Of a stretch of DNA of 64,000 nucleotides, positions 17,924 to 28,492 are shown in pieces; positions within the stretch are counted from its first letter, which is position 1, and every line of letters starts with the position of its first letter. A program made the translations under genes and the position numbers. The notes beneath the pieces are model-generated. The model was not told where the DNA came from. It saw nothing but the letters and a program-made list of their open reading frames with translations, and searched no databases. The DNA is from Sphingopyxis sp. GW247-27LB. GTDB lineage: Bacteria > Pseudomonadota > Alphaproteobacteria > Sphingomonadales > Sphingomonadaceae. The stretch spans positions 342,241-406,240 of the forward strand of contig NZ_NIWD01000002.1 of the NCBI RefSeq assembly GCF_002277025.1, read 5' to 3'.

Positions 17924-19768
17924 ATGAAAGACATGAGCCTTTGGGACGGGGGCGATTGGACCTTCGTCATCGCGTTGGTGGTATTGGGCGCGTTCCTGAC
18001 CATCGGCGCACTGATCGCCGGGAGCCGGAAGCCCGAGTTCGCCGGCCATCCCAAGGGCCTCTACATGCTCTTCTTCGCCGAAATGTGGGAGCGTTTCTCC
18101 TACTACGGCATGCGCGCGCAGCTGATCCTCTATCTGACCCAGCACTGGCTGTTTTCCGACGGCAAGTCGAACCTGATCTACGGAGCCTATACCAGCCTCG
18201 TCTACATTACCCCGGTGCTTGGCGGCTATCTTGCCGACCGTTATCTGGGGCAGCGCAAGGCGGTGCTGTTCGGCGGCGTCCTGCTCGCCTTCGGCCATTT
18301 GTTCATGGCTTTCGAGGGAGTCGGCGGTCAGGACGACCCGACAATCAACATCTTCTGGCTGGCGCTCGCGCTGATCATCGTCGGATCGGGCTTCCTGAAG
18401 GCGAATATCTCGGTGATGGTCGGGCAACTCTATCGCCTGACCGACATGCGCCGCGATGCCGCCTACACCATCTTCTACATGGGGATTAACTCGGGCGCCG
18501 CGATCGGCACCATCCTCGTCGGCTATCTGGGACAGAAGATCGGCTGGGCCTATGGCTTCGGGCTGGCAGGCATCGGCATGATCGCCGGCCTGATCGTCTT
18601 CGTGCTGGGCAAGAAGGTGCTGCTCGGGGCTGGCGAGGCGCCGGCGCCGCTGAGCCGGCAAAAGGAATGGACGCTCTACGGCACCGGCCTTGCCGCCGTG
18701 CTCGTGATGTGGGGCCTCATCCAGTATCAGGACGTCATCGAAAATCTGCTGCTCGTGTCTGGCACGCTGCTGCTCGTCTATGTCGCCGCGGTCGCGGCGC
18801 TGCAGCTTCCCTATGGCAAGATGGCCAGCGCGCCCGGCGACAGCCGCGCCATCCTGATCGCGGGCATGGCCGCGATGTTGTTCCTGCCGCTGTCGAACGC
18901 GCTCGGCCTGCCGCTGTCGGACGATGGGGCCAAGATCATGGGCCTGACGGTCGCGCAGCTCATCTATATCGTCGGCATGCTCGTCGTGCTGGTGGGGCTG
19001 GCGATCGAGAAATTCCGCATCGAGCATCATGCGCGCGACCGCATCTATGCGATCCTGTTCCTGATCGGGCTCAACCCGCTGTTCTGGGGTCTGTTCGAAC
19101 AGGCGGGCGGCAGCTTCAACCTCTATACCGACCGCTATGTCGATATCGGTTCGGTGCCGGCGTCGCTGTTCCAGTCGATCAACCCGATCTACATCATCAT
19201 CTTCGCTCCGTTCTTCGCGGCGCTGTGGCAGCTTCTCGGCAAGCGCGGGCTCGAGCCGTCGGCGCCGGCCAAGTTCGCGCTGGCGCTCGCGCAGGTCGGG
19301 CTCGGCTTCCTCGTTTTCGTCTGGGGCGCGCGCAGCGTCGGACCCGAGGCGCTGACGCCGGTGATCTTCGTCTTCCTGCTCTATCTGCTCCACACCACGG
19401 GGGAGCTCTGCCTGTCGCCGGTGGGTCTCAGCGCGATGAACCGGCTCGCGCCGTCGTTCATGGCGTCGCTGATCATGGGCGCCTGGTTCTACATGACCGC
19501 GGTCGGAAATTTCGTCGCCGGCAAGATCGGCGAGGCGACGGGCGGCGAGAGCGGCGAGATGACCAAGGAAGCGACGCTCGCCATCTATAATGAGATCGGC
19601 TGGATCACGCTGGGCGTCAGCGTCGTCGTGCTGGCACTGTCGCCGATCGTGAAGAAGTGGATGCACCTCGACACGCTGCGCGACCGCGAGGACGATATCG
19701 CCGGATCGGGCGAACTCGGCGAGGCGCAGGCCGCGGGCGTCCACCCCGAACCCAAGCCTGCGACCTGA
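17924..19768 (+). CDS. POT-family peptide:H+ symporter
   Basis: A 614-residue proton-coupled oligopeptide transporter in the inner membrane. FFAEMWERFSYYGMRAQL near residue 50 is the ExxER signature on the first helix. LGGYLADRYLGQRKAVLFGG (about 98-117) is the family signature, and FYMGINSGA near 185 is the second PTR signature. About 14 helices are visible, the usual number for bacterial POT proteins with an inserted hairpin, and the length is somewhat above the common 480-520. It takes up di- and tripeptides with protons. It is followed after two bases by a lipoprotein amidohydrolase and its partner, suggesting an operon that imports and breaks down peptide-like compounds; this link is inferred. 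Confidence 0.92.
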   Translation: MKDMSLWDGGDWTFVIALVVLGAFLTIGALIAGSRKPEFAGHPKGLYMLFFAEMWERFSYYGMRAQLILYLTQHWLFSDGKSNLIYGAYTSLVYITPVLGGYLADRYLGQRKAVLFGGVLLAFGHLFMAFEGVGGQDDPTINIFWLALALIIVGSGFLKANISVMVGQLYRLTDMRRDAAYTIFYMGINSGAAIGTILVGYLGQKIGWAYGFGLAGIGMIAGLIVFVLGKKVLLGAGEAPAPLSRQKEWTLYGTGLAAVLVMWGLIQYQDVIENLLLVSGTLLLVYVAAVAALQLPYGKMASAPGDSRAILIAGMAAMLFLPLSNALGLPLSDDGAKIMGLTVAQLIYIVGMLVVLVGLAIEKFRIEHHARDRIYAILFLIGLNPLFWGLFEQAGGSFNLYTDRYVDIGSVPASLFQSINPIYIIIFAPFFAALWQLLGKRGLEPSAPAKFALALAQVGLGFLVFVWGARSVGPEALTPVIFVFLLYLLHTTGELCLSPVGLSAMNRLAPSFMASLIMGAWFYMTAVGNFVAGKIGEATGGESGEMTKEATLAIYNEIGWITLGVSVVVLALSPIVKKWMHLDTLRDREDDIAGSGELGEAQAAGVHPEPKPAT

Positions 19769-19770
19769 TC

Positions 19771-21183
19771 GTGAGGCGGGGGCTGAAGGGCGGCCTGCTC
19801 GCCGCCGTATCGCTGGCGTTCGCGGGCTGCGCCGCGGCCGGGCAGGACGCGAAGCCGGCGAGCGATGCGCCGCCGCCGGCCGAGAAGAAGGCCGAGCGGT
19901 TCAGCAAGGATCCCTATCCGTCGACCTATCACGCCTACCCCGGCCGCGTCACCGCGGTGCGCGGCGTGACGGTCTTCGACGGCGAGGGCGGGCGGATCGA
20001 CAATGGCACGGTGGTGCTCGCCGAGGGCAAGGTCGCGAGCGTCGGCGGCGCCGACCTGCCGATCCCAGCCGACGCGGCGGTCGTAGACGGGACGGGCAAA
20101 TATCTGACCCCCGGCGTGATCGACGTCCACAGCCACCTCGGCGACTATCCGACCCCCAGCGTCGACGCGCACGACGACGGCAACGAGGCGACGAGCCCGA
20201 CGACCCCCGAGGTGTGGGTCGAGCACAGCGTCTGGCCGCAGGACCCCGGCTTCACCCGCGCGCTCGCCAATGGCGGGATCACGACGCTGCAGATCCTTCC
20301 GGGCAGCGCGAACCTGATCGGCGGCCGCTCGGTGGTGCTGAAGAATGTGCCGGCGCGCACGGTGCAGGGAATGAAATTCCCCGGCGCGACCTATGGACTG
20401 AAGATGGCGTGCGGCGAGAATCCCAAGCGCGTCTATGGCGGCAAGGGGCGGATGCCCTCGACCCGCATGGGCAATTTCGCGGTCGACCGCGCGACTTGGG
20501 CGAAAGCGGCGGCGTACAAGAAGAAGCTCGACGAGGGGAAAGCGGTCGACCGCGACCTCGCCATGGAAACGCTCGCCGGGGTGCTGTCGGGCGAGATTCT
20601 CGTCCACAATCATTGCTACCGCGCCGACGAAATGGCGCTCGTCATCGATATGAGCCATGAGTTCGGATACAAGGTGACGGCGTTCCACCACGCGGTCGAA
20701 GCCTACAAGATCGCCGACCTTCTGGAGAAGGAAGGCATTTGCGCCGCGATGTGGGCCGACTGGTGGGGCTTCAAGATGGAGGCCTATGATTCGGTGCCCG
20801 AGAATATCGCGCTGGTGAACCGCGCGGGCGCCTGCACCATCGTCCATTCGGATGACGAGAACCAGATCCAGCGGCTCAATCAGGAAGCGGCGAAGGCGCT
20901 CGCCGCCGGGCGCCGGATGGGAATGCAGATCAGCGACGAGCAGGCGTGGACCTGGCTGTCCTACAACCCCGCCAAGGCGCTGGGCATCGCCGACAGGACC
21001 GGCAGCCTGAAGCCGGGCAAGATGGCCGATGCGGTGCTGTGGAACGGCAATCCATTCAGCGCCTATACGCGCCCCGAAAAGGTGTGGATCGACGGCGCGC
21101 TGCTGTTCGACGCGATGGACCCGAAGCGGCGCCCGGTGAGCGATTTCGAACTGGGCCAGCCGGGCGAGGGGGACGTGAAATGA
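19771..21183 (+). CDS. Lipoprotein amidohydrolase
   Basis: A 470-residue metal-dependent hydrolase of the imidazolonepropionase/dipeptidase-like amidohydrolase branch. The N-terminus has a signal peptide with lipobox FAGC (Cys about 20), so it is probably anchored in the periplasm. The metal site appears complete: HSH near 120 (DVHSHL), HNHC near 282, FHHAVEAY near 308 and HSDDE near 358. The start is a GTG two bases after the POT stop. Its stop overlaps the next gene (ATGA). Substrates of this branch include dipeptides and N-acyl amino acids, and the POT transporter next door fits peptide use. The exact substrate cannot be read from sequence. Confidence 0.85.
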   Translation: MRRGLKGGLLAAVSLAFAGCAAAGQDAKPASDAPPPAEKKAERFSKDPYPSTYHAYPGRVTAVRGVTVFDGEGGRIDNGTVVLAEGKVASVGGADLPIPADAAVVDGTGKYLTPGVIDVHSHLGDYPTPSVDAHDDGNEATSPTTPEVWVEHSVWPQDPGFTRALANGGITTLQILPGSANLIGGRSVVLKNVPARTVQGMKFPGATYGLKMACGENPKRVYGGKGRMPSTRMGNFAVDRATWAKAAAYKKKLDEGKAVDRDLAMETLAGVLSGEILVHNHCYRADEMALVIDMSHEFGYKVTAFHHAVEAYKIADLLEKEGICAAMWADWWGFKMEAYDSVPENIALVNRAGACTIVHSDDENQIQRLNQEAAKALAAGRRMGMQISDEQAWTWLSYNPAKALGIADRTGSLKPGKMADAVLWNGNPFSAYTRPEKVWIDGALLFDAMDPKRRPVSDFELGQPGEGDVK

Positions 21184-22484
21184 TGCGCGCGCTGATGCTT
21201 TCGGCCGCCGCGCTCGCCTTCGCGCTGCCCGCGGCCGCGCAGGATGTCGCGATCGTCAACGCAACGCTCGTCATCGGCGACGGCAGCGCGCCGATCGAGG
21301 GCGGCTCGGTGATCGTCCGCGGCGGCAAGGTCGTCGCGGCCGGCGACGGGGTGGTCGTTCCCGCGGGGATGGAGCGCATCGATGCCGAGGGCCATTATGT
21401 CACCCCGGGCATCGTCGCCGCGTTCAGCCGCGTCGGGCTGACCGAGGTCGATGCGGTCGGCGGCACCAACGACCGTTCGGCGCCGCGCACGCGTTTTTCG
21501 GCGGGGCTCGACATCGCCCCGGCGCTCAACCCGATGGGATCGCCGATCGCGGTGAACCGCGCCGCGGGCGTCACCCGCGCGATCGTCGCGCCGGGCGGCA
21601 GCAGCAATCTGTTCGCGGGCCAGGGCGCGGTCGTCGACCTCGCCGACGACATGGACATGGTGACGCGTCCGCGCGCGCTGCAGTTCGTCGCCTTCGGCGA
21701 GGCGGGATCGGCGAAGGCGGGCGGCAGCCGCGCCGCGACCTTCCTTCTGTTCCGCGAGCAATTGCTCGCCGCGCGCAGCTATGCCCGCAACCCCGCGGTG
21801 CTCGCCGAATGGGGCAATGACGCGATGATCCAGCGCGCCGACGCCGACGCTCTGGTGCGGGTGATCGACGGCGCGACGCCGCTCTTCGTCCGCGTCGACC
21901 GCGCCGCCGACATCGTCAACGTGCTGAAGCTGAAGCAGGATTTTCCCGCGCTGAAGCTCGTGCTCGTCGGCGCGACCGAGGGCTGGATGGTGGCGCGCGA
22001 GATCGCCGCGGCCAAGGTGCCGGTGCTGGTGTCGCCGCTGACCGATCTGCCGGGGAGCTTCGAGCGGCTCGGGGCGACCCAGTCGAACGCCGGGCGGATG
22101 AAGGCGGCGGGGATCGACGTCGCGGTCGGCGTGTTCGACGACGACGACGCGCATAAAATGGGCTATGCGACGCAATATGCCGGCAATCTGGTCGGGCTGA
22201 CCAAAATGCCGGGCGCGAGCGGGCTGAGCTGGGATCAGGCCTTCGCCTCGATCAGCAGCGCCCCGGCGCGCGCGGTGGGCATGGACGGCCAGATCGGGTC
22301 GTTGCGGCCCGGCCGTGCCGGCGACGTGGTGATATGGGACAAGGATCCGCTCGAACTCGGCAGCCGCCCGACCGCGATTTGGATCGACGGCAAGCGCCAG
22401 TCGCTGACAACGCGCCAGGACCGGCTGCGCGACCGCTATGCCGATCCGGTGGAAGGCGCGCTGCCGAACGCCTATGACTGGTGA
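21180..22484 (+). CDS. Degenerate amidohydrolase partner (secreted)
   Basis: A 434-residue protein with signal peptide (about 1-20, ending AAA-Q) and the amidohydrolase fold: N-terminal sandwich strands (VIVRGGKVVAAGDGVVV), a barrel, and the C-terminal strand set GSLRPGRAGDVVIWD. Where true enzymes have the HxH metal site after TPG, this reads TPGIVAAFSRVGL, without either His, and the late Asp motif is replaced by an Asp-rich VFDDDDAHKM. It is therefore probably not a standard metal hydrolase alone. The ATGA overlap with the preceding intact amidohydrolase suggests it is co-translated and may form a mixed complex with it. Stop-codon context is clean, so it is not an obvious pseudogene. Confidence 0.8.
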   Translation: MMRALMLSAAALAFALPAAAQDVAIVNATLVIGDGSAPIEGGSVIVRGGKVVAAGDGVVVPAGMERIDAEGHYVTPGIVAAFSRVGLTEVDAVGGTNDRSAPRTRFSAGLDIAPALNPMGSPIAVNRAAGVTRAIVAPGGSSNLFAGQGAVVDLADDMDMVTRPRALQFVAFGEAGSAKAGGSRAATFLLFREQLLAARSYARNPAVLAEWGNDAMIQRADADALVRVIDGATPLFVRVDRAADIVNVLKLKQDFPALKLVLVGATEGWMVAREIAAAKVPVLVSPLTDLPGSFERLGATQSNAGRMKAAGIDVAVGVFDDDDAHKMGYATQYAGNLVGLTKMPGASGLSWDQAFASISSAPARAVGMDGQIGSLRPGRAGDVVIWDKDPLELGSRPTAIWIDGKRQSLTTRQDRLRDRYADPVEGALPNAYDW

Positions 22485-22537
22485 CCGATAAAGACCGCGC
22501 CTGACCGACGCGGCACCGTGAAGAGAGGTGACGGGCC

Positions 22538-23239
22538 GTGGAACCGATGACGTTGCTGATCGTGACCTGCATCCTGTTCGTGGGCACGCATCTTTTGCTG
22601 TCGCACCCGCTGCGCGCGCCGCTCGCCGGGCGGATGGGCGAGCGGCCGTTCCAGGTCGTCTATTCGGTGGTCGCGATCGCGACATTGGTGATGGTCGTCC
22701 AGGCGTGGCGCGGCATGCCGCCCGAACCGCCGCTGTGGGCGGCCGGCGACGGGCTGTGGGCATTTGCGTCGCTGATCGTGCTCTTTGCGAGCATCCTCTT
22801 CATGGGCTCGCTGGTCGGCAACCCCGCGCTCCCCGCGCCCGGCGCCGCCTTCGCCGCGCAGGGCGCGCCGCGCGGCGTCTATGCGATCACGCGCCATCCG
22901 ATGATGTGGGGCTTCGCGCTGTGGGCGCTCGCGCACGCGCTCGTCATGCCCACGGGCGCTCAGATGGTGCTGTCGGCGACCATCGCCTTCCTCGCGCTCG
23001 TCGGGGCGGCGGGGCAGGACGTGAAGAAGGCGCGGCTGATGGGCGACGCGTGGCGCCACTGGGCGGCACGGACGAGCTTCGTGCCCTTCGCGCGCCAGCT
23101 CAGCGGCATGACGCCGTGGGGCGATACCATCCCGCGGCCGCATGCCCTGTTCGGCGGCATCGCGGTCTGGCTCGCCGCGACCTGGGCGCACGGCGCGCTC
23201 GGCTATATGGCGGCGGGCATCTGGCACTGGATCGGCTAG
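22538..23239 (+). CDS. NnrU family membrane protein
   Basis: A 233-residue inner-membrane protein of the NnrU/isoprenylcysteine methyltransferase-like family with about six helices. The conserved segment YAITRHPMMWGFALWALAH (about 112-130) is the family hallmark, and the C-terminus adds two more helices. NnrU was named from nitrite/nitric oxide metabolism loci, but many members occur outside them and no denitrification gene is nearby, so function is open. The start is a GTG with GAGAGG about eleven bases upstream; an ATG nine bases further in is possible. A DUF1003 gene follows after four bases. Confidence 0.85.
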   Translation: MEPMTLLIVTCILFVGTHLLLSHPLRAPLAGRMGERPFQVVYSVVAIATLVMVVQAWRGMPPEPPLWAAGDGLWAFASLIVLFASILFMGSLVGNPALPAPGAAFAAQGAPRGVYAITRHPMMWGFALWALAHALVMPTGAQMVLSATIAFLALVGAAGQDVKKARLMGDAWRHWAARTSFVPFARQLSGMTPWGDTIPRPHALFGGIAVWLAATWAHGALGYMAAGIWHWIG

Positions 23240-23243
23240 CGAC

Positions 23244-23801
23244 ATGATGAGCCGCGACGAGCAGATTTCGGACCTGTCGCTGCGGCTGCTCGGCTGCCCC
23301 TACGACGATCTCGACGCGGGCGAGCGGCGCGTCATCCGCGCCATCGCCGAACGCGCGCCGACGAGTCGCGACGTCGGGGCCGACGCCGACGATCCGACGA
23401 CGCGCCCGAGCCTCGGCGCCCGGCTCGCCGACAGGGTCGCCGCGGTCGGCGGGTCGTGGGGCTTCATCATCGGCTTTTCGCTGGTGCTCTTCGCGTGGAT
23501 GCTGATCAATTCGAAGGCGCTCGAGCATCTGGGGCTGACCTTCGATCCCTATCCTTTCATCTTCCTCAACCTGATGCTGTCGATGCTCGCGGCGATCCAG
23601 GCGCCGGTGATCATGATGAGCCAGAATCGGCAGGCGGCGAAGGACCGGCTGACCGAGAAACTCGATTACGAGATCAACCTGCGCGCCGAGCTGGAGATCA
23701 TGCGGCTGCACGAGAAAATCGACCAGATGCGGATCAGCGAGCTTGCGGAGAAGGTCGATGCGCTGTGCGCGCGGATGGAGACGAGGGATTCAGGCGGATA
23801 G
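23244..23801 (+). CDS. DUF1003 membrane protein
   Basis: A 185-residue protein with a soluble N-terminal part (1-65), two close helices (WGFIIGFSLVLFAWM near 72-87 and FIFLNLMLSMLAAIQAPVIMM near 105-125), the conserved SQNRQAAKDR stretch directly after them, and a charged helical tail likely to form a coiled coil. This matches DUF1003, whose function is unknown. The ATG lies four bases after the NnrU stop, so the two are probably co-transcribed. A second ATG directly follows the first. The gene ends just before a strong palindromic repeat. Confidence 0.85.
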   Translation: MMSRDEQISDLSLRLLGCPYDDLDAGERRVIRAIAERAPTSRDVGADADDPTTRPSLGARLADRVAAVGGSWGFIIGFSLVLFAWMLINSKALEHLGLTFDPYPFIFLNLMLSMLAAIQAPVIMMSQNRQAAKDRLTEKLDYEINLRAELEIMRLHEKIDQMRISELAEKVDALCARMETRDSGG

Positions 23802-23856
23802 GTCTGGGGCGGAAGGCGGCTTTCGGAGTGGGGAGCAGACATTGCTCCCCTGTTTT

Positions 23857-23932
23857 CGTCATCCCGGACTTGATCCGAGATCCATTCATTCGGCGCTCAG
23901 AGAATGGATCCCGGATCAAGTCCGGGATGACG
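23857..23932. repeat. Palindromic repeat, likely hairpin
   Basis: CGTCATCCCGGACTTGATCC and GGATCAAGTCCGGGATGACG are perfect 20-base inverted arms, with an inner pair of GATCCATTC and GAATGGATC arms and a short loop. It sits between convergent DUF1003 and hypothetical genes, where it may serve as a transcription stop in both directions. It belongs to the class of elements bounded by CGTCAT and ATGACG. Confidence 0.8.
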
Positions 23933-23966
23933 ATGTAAGATAAGCCTGCTTCCGGCCGGAAGCGGA

Positions 23967-24452
23967 CTAACGCTTTGGCGGCGGCGTGGGCACGTAAATC
24001 GGATTTGGATTCTTCCCCCCAACGCATAAATTGAAATCGCCGGCCTCGCGGTCGCGAAATCGCGTCGGCCAGCCGCCCAAGCAATCGGTCGGCGTTGTGT
24101 CGATGCCTCGCACAATGGCGATCGACATTGAGCGGATACGCGCCTCTCCGATCAGGCAATTCACTTTCTCAGGTGGGGTTGTATCTAGGGCGATGAATGA
24201 AGAGGATGCAGCGTCATTGCCGCCAGCGTCGGTCAAAAAGGCTTCTACCTTGCAGTCCCGCAGCACCTTGAGGCTCGTAGGACCCTCCGTTTCAGGCTTG
24301 TAATCCGATCCGAGAATGTAATCAAAATCGTCGTCGACGAGACGGAGATATAGCGGCTGTTGATCATCCCGATGCCACAGCGTTGCGGCTCCCCATGCAC
24401 AAATGCCAAGAGCCGCCCCGGTTAACACGCCTACCAGAAATTTCCGGTTCAT
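23967..24452 (-). CDS. Hypothetical membrane-anchored protein
   Basis: A 161-residue protein I do not recognise. A single N-terminal helix (about 6-23) suggests a membrane anchor or uncleaved signal; the rest is soluble with four Cys residues (in RDCKV, VNCLIG, TDCLGG and NLCVGG) that could pair in the periplasm, and a Pro-rich C-terminus. Base composition is clearly lower in GC than its neighbours, hinting at later acquisition. AAGGA lies eight bases before this ATG; the frame is open 27 bases further upstream. It stands alone between a repeat and an aldo/keto reductase gene of the same strand. Confidence 0.6.
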   Translation of the reverse strand: MNRKFLVGVLTGAALGICAWGAATLWHRDDQQPLYLRLVDDDFDYILGSDYKPETEGPTSLKVLRDCKVEAFLTDAGGNDAASSSFIALDTTPPEKVNCLIGEARIRSMSIAIVRGIDTTPTDCLGGWPTRFRDREAGDFNLCVGGKNPNPIYVPTPPPKR

Positions 24453-24535
24453 TCGATGATCCTTGCCGGTTGTTGCCACCGTCCATTCGCTGAAGATCCG
24501 AAGGTCCGCAATCGATCAAAAACCGCCGTCCTCCT

Positions 24536-25531
24536 CTAAATCCGCACCATCCGCATGCCCTGCTCGCCATAGCGCGGACCGCTGGTGCCGCCGCGCGGGG
24601 CCGCCGCTTCGATTGCGGCGAGATCGTCGGCGGTCAGGGTGACGTCGGCGGCGGCGACGCTGTCCTCCATCGTCGCGCGGCGCTTGGTGCCCGGAATGGG
24701 AACGATGTCGTCGCCCTGCGCCAGCAGCCAGGCGAGCGCGACCTGCGCGTTCGAGACGCCGCGTTTCGCCGCGACGCCGGCGATCGCGTCGACGATCGCG
24801 AGGTTGGCGGGCAGATTCTCGTCCGAATAGCGCGGATCGCCCCGCCGCCAGTCATGCTCGGGAAGCTCGTCGCGGCTGCGGATCGTGCCGGCGAGGAAAC
24901 CGCGGCCGAGCGGCGAATAGGGGACGAAACCGATGCCGTTCTCGCGGCAGATGCCCAGGATTTCCTCTTCGACGTCCCGCTCCCATATCGAATATTCGCT
25001 CTGCAGCGCGGTGATCGGCGCGGCCCTGGCGGCGCGGCGCAGCGTGTCGGGACCGGCTTCGGACAGCGCGATGTGGCGGACCTTGCCTTCCCTGACCAGC
25101 TCCATCATGCCGCCGACCGTCTCCTCGATCGGCACCGACGGATCGACGCGGTGCTGGTAGAAGAGGTCGATCGTGTCGATGCCGAGCCGCTGGAGCGAGC
25201 CTTCGCACGCGCGGCGAGCGTTGGCGGGCGAGCCGTCGACGCCGGTGATCCGCTTGCCGTCGAACTGGAAGCCGAACTTGGTCGCGATGACGAGGCCCTC
25301 GCGCTTGCCTTTGATCGCCTGCCCAAGCAGTTCCTCGTTCGCGAAGGGGCCATAGATTTCGGCGGTGTCGAAGAAGGTGACGCCGAGGTCGATCGCGCGG
25401 TGGATGGTGCGCGTCGATTCGTCCAGATCGACATTGTCGCCATAGAGGATGTTGCCCCCCTTGATCATCGGCATGCAGCCGATCCCGATCGCCGATACCT
25501 GAAGGCCGTGGCCGAGCGTGCGATATTTCAT
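24536..25531 (-). CDS. Aldo/keto reductase
   Basis: A 331-residue NADPH-dependent oxidoreductase with a TIM-barrel fold. FFDTAEIYGPFANEELLGQA near residues 53-73 holds the catalytic Asp and Tyr; the catalytic Lys lies in VIATKFGF near 84 and His in YQHRVD near 125. VPIPGTKRRATMEDS near 285 is the cofactor-phosphate region. This is the YajO/IolS-like branch that reduces aldehydes and ketones; the substrate is unknown. The start ATG overlaps the stop of the upstream dicarboxylate symporter gene (ATGA), so they form an operon. Confidence 0.92.
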   Translation of the reverse strand: MKYRTLGHGLQVSAIGIGCMPMIKGGNILYGDNVDLDESTRTIHRAIDLGVTFFDTAEIYGPFANEELLGQAIKGKREGLVIATKFGFQFDGKRITGVDGSPANARRACEGSLQRLGIDTIDLFYQHRVDPSVPIEETVGGMMELVREGKVRHIALSEAGPDTLRRAARAAPITALQSEYSIWERDVEEEILGICRENGIGFVPYSPLGRGFLAGTIRSRDELPEHDWRRGDPRYSDENLPANLAIVDAIAGVAAKRGVSNAQVALAWLLAQGDDIVPIPGTKRRATMEDSVAAADVTLTADDLAAIEAAAPRGGTSGPRYGEQGMRMVRI

Positions 25532-26775
25532 GGCGTTTCTCCTGCAGGTTCGTCCGCGACACCGTCGGCGGCATATTTGGTGGCGGCGACGTCGGCGACG
25601 ACATTGCCCAGCGTACGCCAGATATCGGGAAAAGTCTCGACCGCGACGAGCAGGCCGAGCGGCGCGACCGGAACCCCCATCGAGACCGCGATCGGTGCGA
25701 TCGAGGTGACGAAGCTGATCGATCCGGGCAGGCTGACCGAGCTCAGCGCCGCGGCGACCGCGACCGCGAGGCCGATCGCCATCGTCCAGGGCGTCAGGCC
25801 GATGCCGAACAGCCAGGCGACGTAGACGACCACCGCCAGGTTCATCGCGGTGCTGGTGAAGCGGAAGAGCGCGACCGCGAGCGGCAATATGATGTCGGCC
25901 TTTTTGGGATCGACCCCGAGGGTCTTGGAAGCGTCGAGCATCGCGGGCAGGCTGGCGAGCGAGCTTTGCGTGCTGAGCGCGACCGCGAGCGTCGGGATCA
26001 TCGCACGCACGAAGCGCGGCGGCGCGACCCCGACGACCAGCCACGCGAGGATCAGGCCCAGGATCACGCAGGCGACCCCGACGCCCGAGACGATCAGCAC
26101 ATAATGGAGGAGCCCGCCGAACGCCGCGAACCCGGCCTTGACGGCGAGCGCGTAGCCGAGCGCGAACACCCCGATCGGCGCCAGCGCGAGCACCCAGCCG
26201 ATCACGACCAGCATCGCGTCGCCGAGCGCCTTGAACAGCCCCGACAGGCTTGCGCGCTGCTCGGGCCCGATGCGGGTGATCGCGAAGGCGAAGATGGTGG
26301 TGAAGACGATCAGCGGCAGGACCGCGGTATCGGCCGCGGCGGCGATCGGGTTGGTCGGCACCAGGCTGAGCAGATAGTCGGCGAAGGTCGGTGAAGCCGG
26401 CGTTTCCACCACTCCGCCGAGCCCGTGGCGAAGCGCATCGGCAGCCGCGGTCGACAGCGGGAAAAGCCGCAGCAGCAGCGGCGTGAGCAGCAGCGACATG
26501 GCGCCGGTGATGACGATCGCGGCGATGAAGGTCGCGACCGCGCGCGCGGCGAGCGCCCCCGCGCGCGCGGCGTCGGCGGTCGCGGTGATGCCGGTGATCA
26601 GCAGCGCGACGATCAAAGGCACGATCGTCATCTTGAGCGCGTTGAGCCAGAGGATGCCGACGGGCTCGACGATGCGCAGCGACGCGCTCGCCCCGCCGGG
26701 CGACCAGCTTTCCACGCCGACTCCCAGCAGCATTCCAACGACCAGCGCCGAGAGGATGACCCATGCGGATTTCAC
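25528..26775 (-). CDS. Dicarboxylate/amino acid:cation symporter
   Basis: A 415-residue inner-membrane transporter of the DAACS family (GltP/DctA). Visible family features include LWLNALKMTIVPLIVALL near 50, the serine-rich re-entrant stretch STQSSLASLPAML near 270 and the FRFTSTAMNLAVVVYVA segment near 310 with the Asn-containing core. It imports C4-dicarboxylates or acidic amino acids with Na+ or H+. The GTG at 26775 is chosen since the first helix begins there and GGGGAA lies eight bases upstream; a longer frame reaching over 27 kb is a shadow of glmM. The last four bases overlap the aldo/keto reductase start. Confidence 0.88.
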   Translation of the reverse strand: MKSAWVILSALVVGMLLGVGVESWSPGGASASLRIVEPVGILWLNALKMTIVPLIVALLITGITATADAARAGALAARAVATFIAAIVITGAMSLLLTPLLLRLFPLSTAAADALRHGLGGVVETPASPTFADYLLSLVPTNPIAAAADTAVLPLIVFTTIFAFAITRIGPEQRASLSGLFKALGDAMLVVIGWVLALAPIGVFALGYALAVKAGFAAFGGLLHYVLIVSGVGVACVILGLILAWLVVGVAPPRFVRAMIPTLAVALSTQSSLASLPAMLDASKTLGVDPKKADIILPLAVALFRFTSTAMNLAVVVYVAWLFGIGLTPWTMAIGLAVAVAAALSSVSLPGSISFVTSIAPIAVSMGVPVAPLGLLVAVETFPDIWRTLGNVVADVAATKYAADGVADEPAGETP

Positions 26776-26896
26776 GTTCAAATTCCCCGGGCAGTCGCTG
26801 GCCTGCTTGCCAAGCAAAAATGGGTGACCTAGGGCCATCCCGGGGGTGCCGGGGCAAGCTCTTGTCCTGATGTTCGGCTTAAGTAGCAGAGGTGCC

Positions 26897-28237
<1,341 letters not shown>

Positions 28238-28239
28238 AC

Positions 28240-28470
28240 ATGCTGGAAATGCGACCCGATTGCGAACGCTGCGGCCGCGACCTGCCCGCCAATATCCACG
28301 GCGCCTTCATCTGCTCGTTCGAGTGCACCTTCTGCGCCGATTGTGCCGACAAGCTCGACGAGCGCTGCCCCAATTGCGGCGGCGACCTGCTCGACCGCCC
28401 GTTGCGCGAAGGCGCGGCGCTGGCGAAGTTCCCGGCGTCGACCGAGCGGCGGCATCCGGGCGCGCGATGA
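28240..28470 (+). CDS. DUF1272 zinc-ribbon-like protein
   Basis: A 76-residue protein with eight cysteines in paired CxxC-type motifs: CERC (about 8-11), CSFECTFCADC (about 25-35) and CPNC (about 43-46). This pattern is that of DUF1272, small proteins predicted to bind two zinc ions. GGAGA precedes the ATG by seven bases. It lies between glmM and thiD in the same orientation with little spacing, so it is probably co-expressed. The function is unknown. Confidence 0.88.
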   Translation: MLEMRPDCERCGRDLPANIHGAFICSFECTFCADCADKLDERCPNCGGDLLDRPLREGAALAKFPASTERRHPGAR

Positions 28471-28492
28471 TTTTTCACTTCGAGCCTGTTCG

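Noticed and set aside
21180..22484. Second amidohydrolase as a pseudogene
   Set aside because: The frame is full length with signal peptide and conserved fold; only the metal ligands are lost, so divergence of function is more likely than decay.
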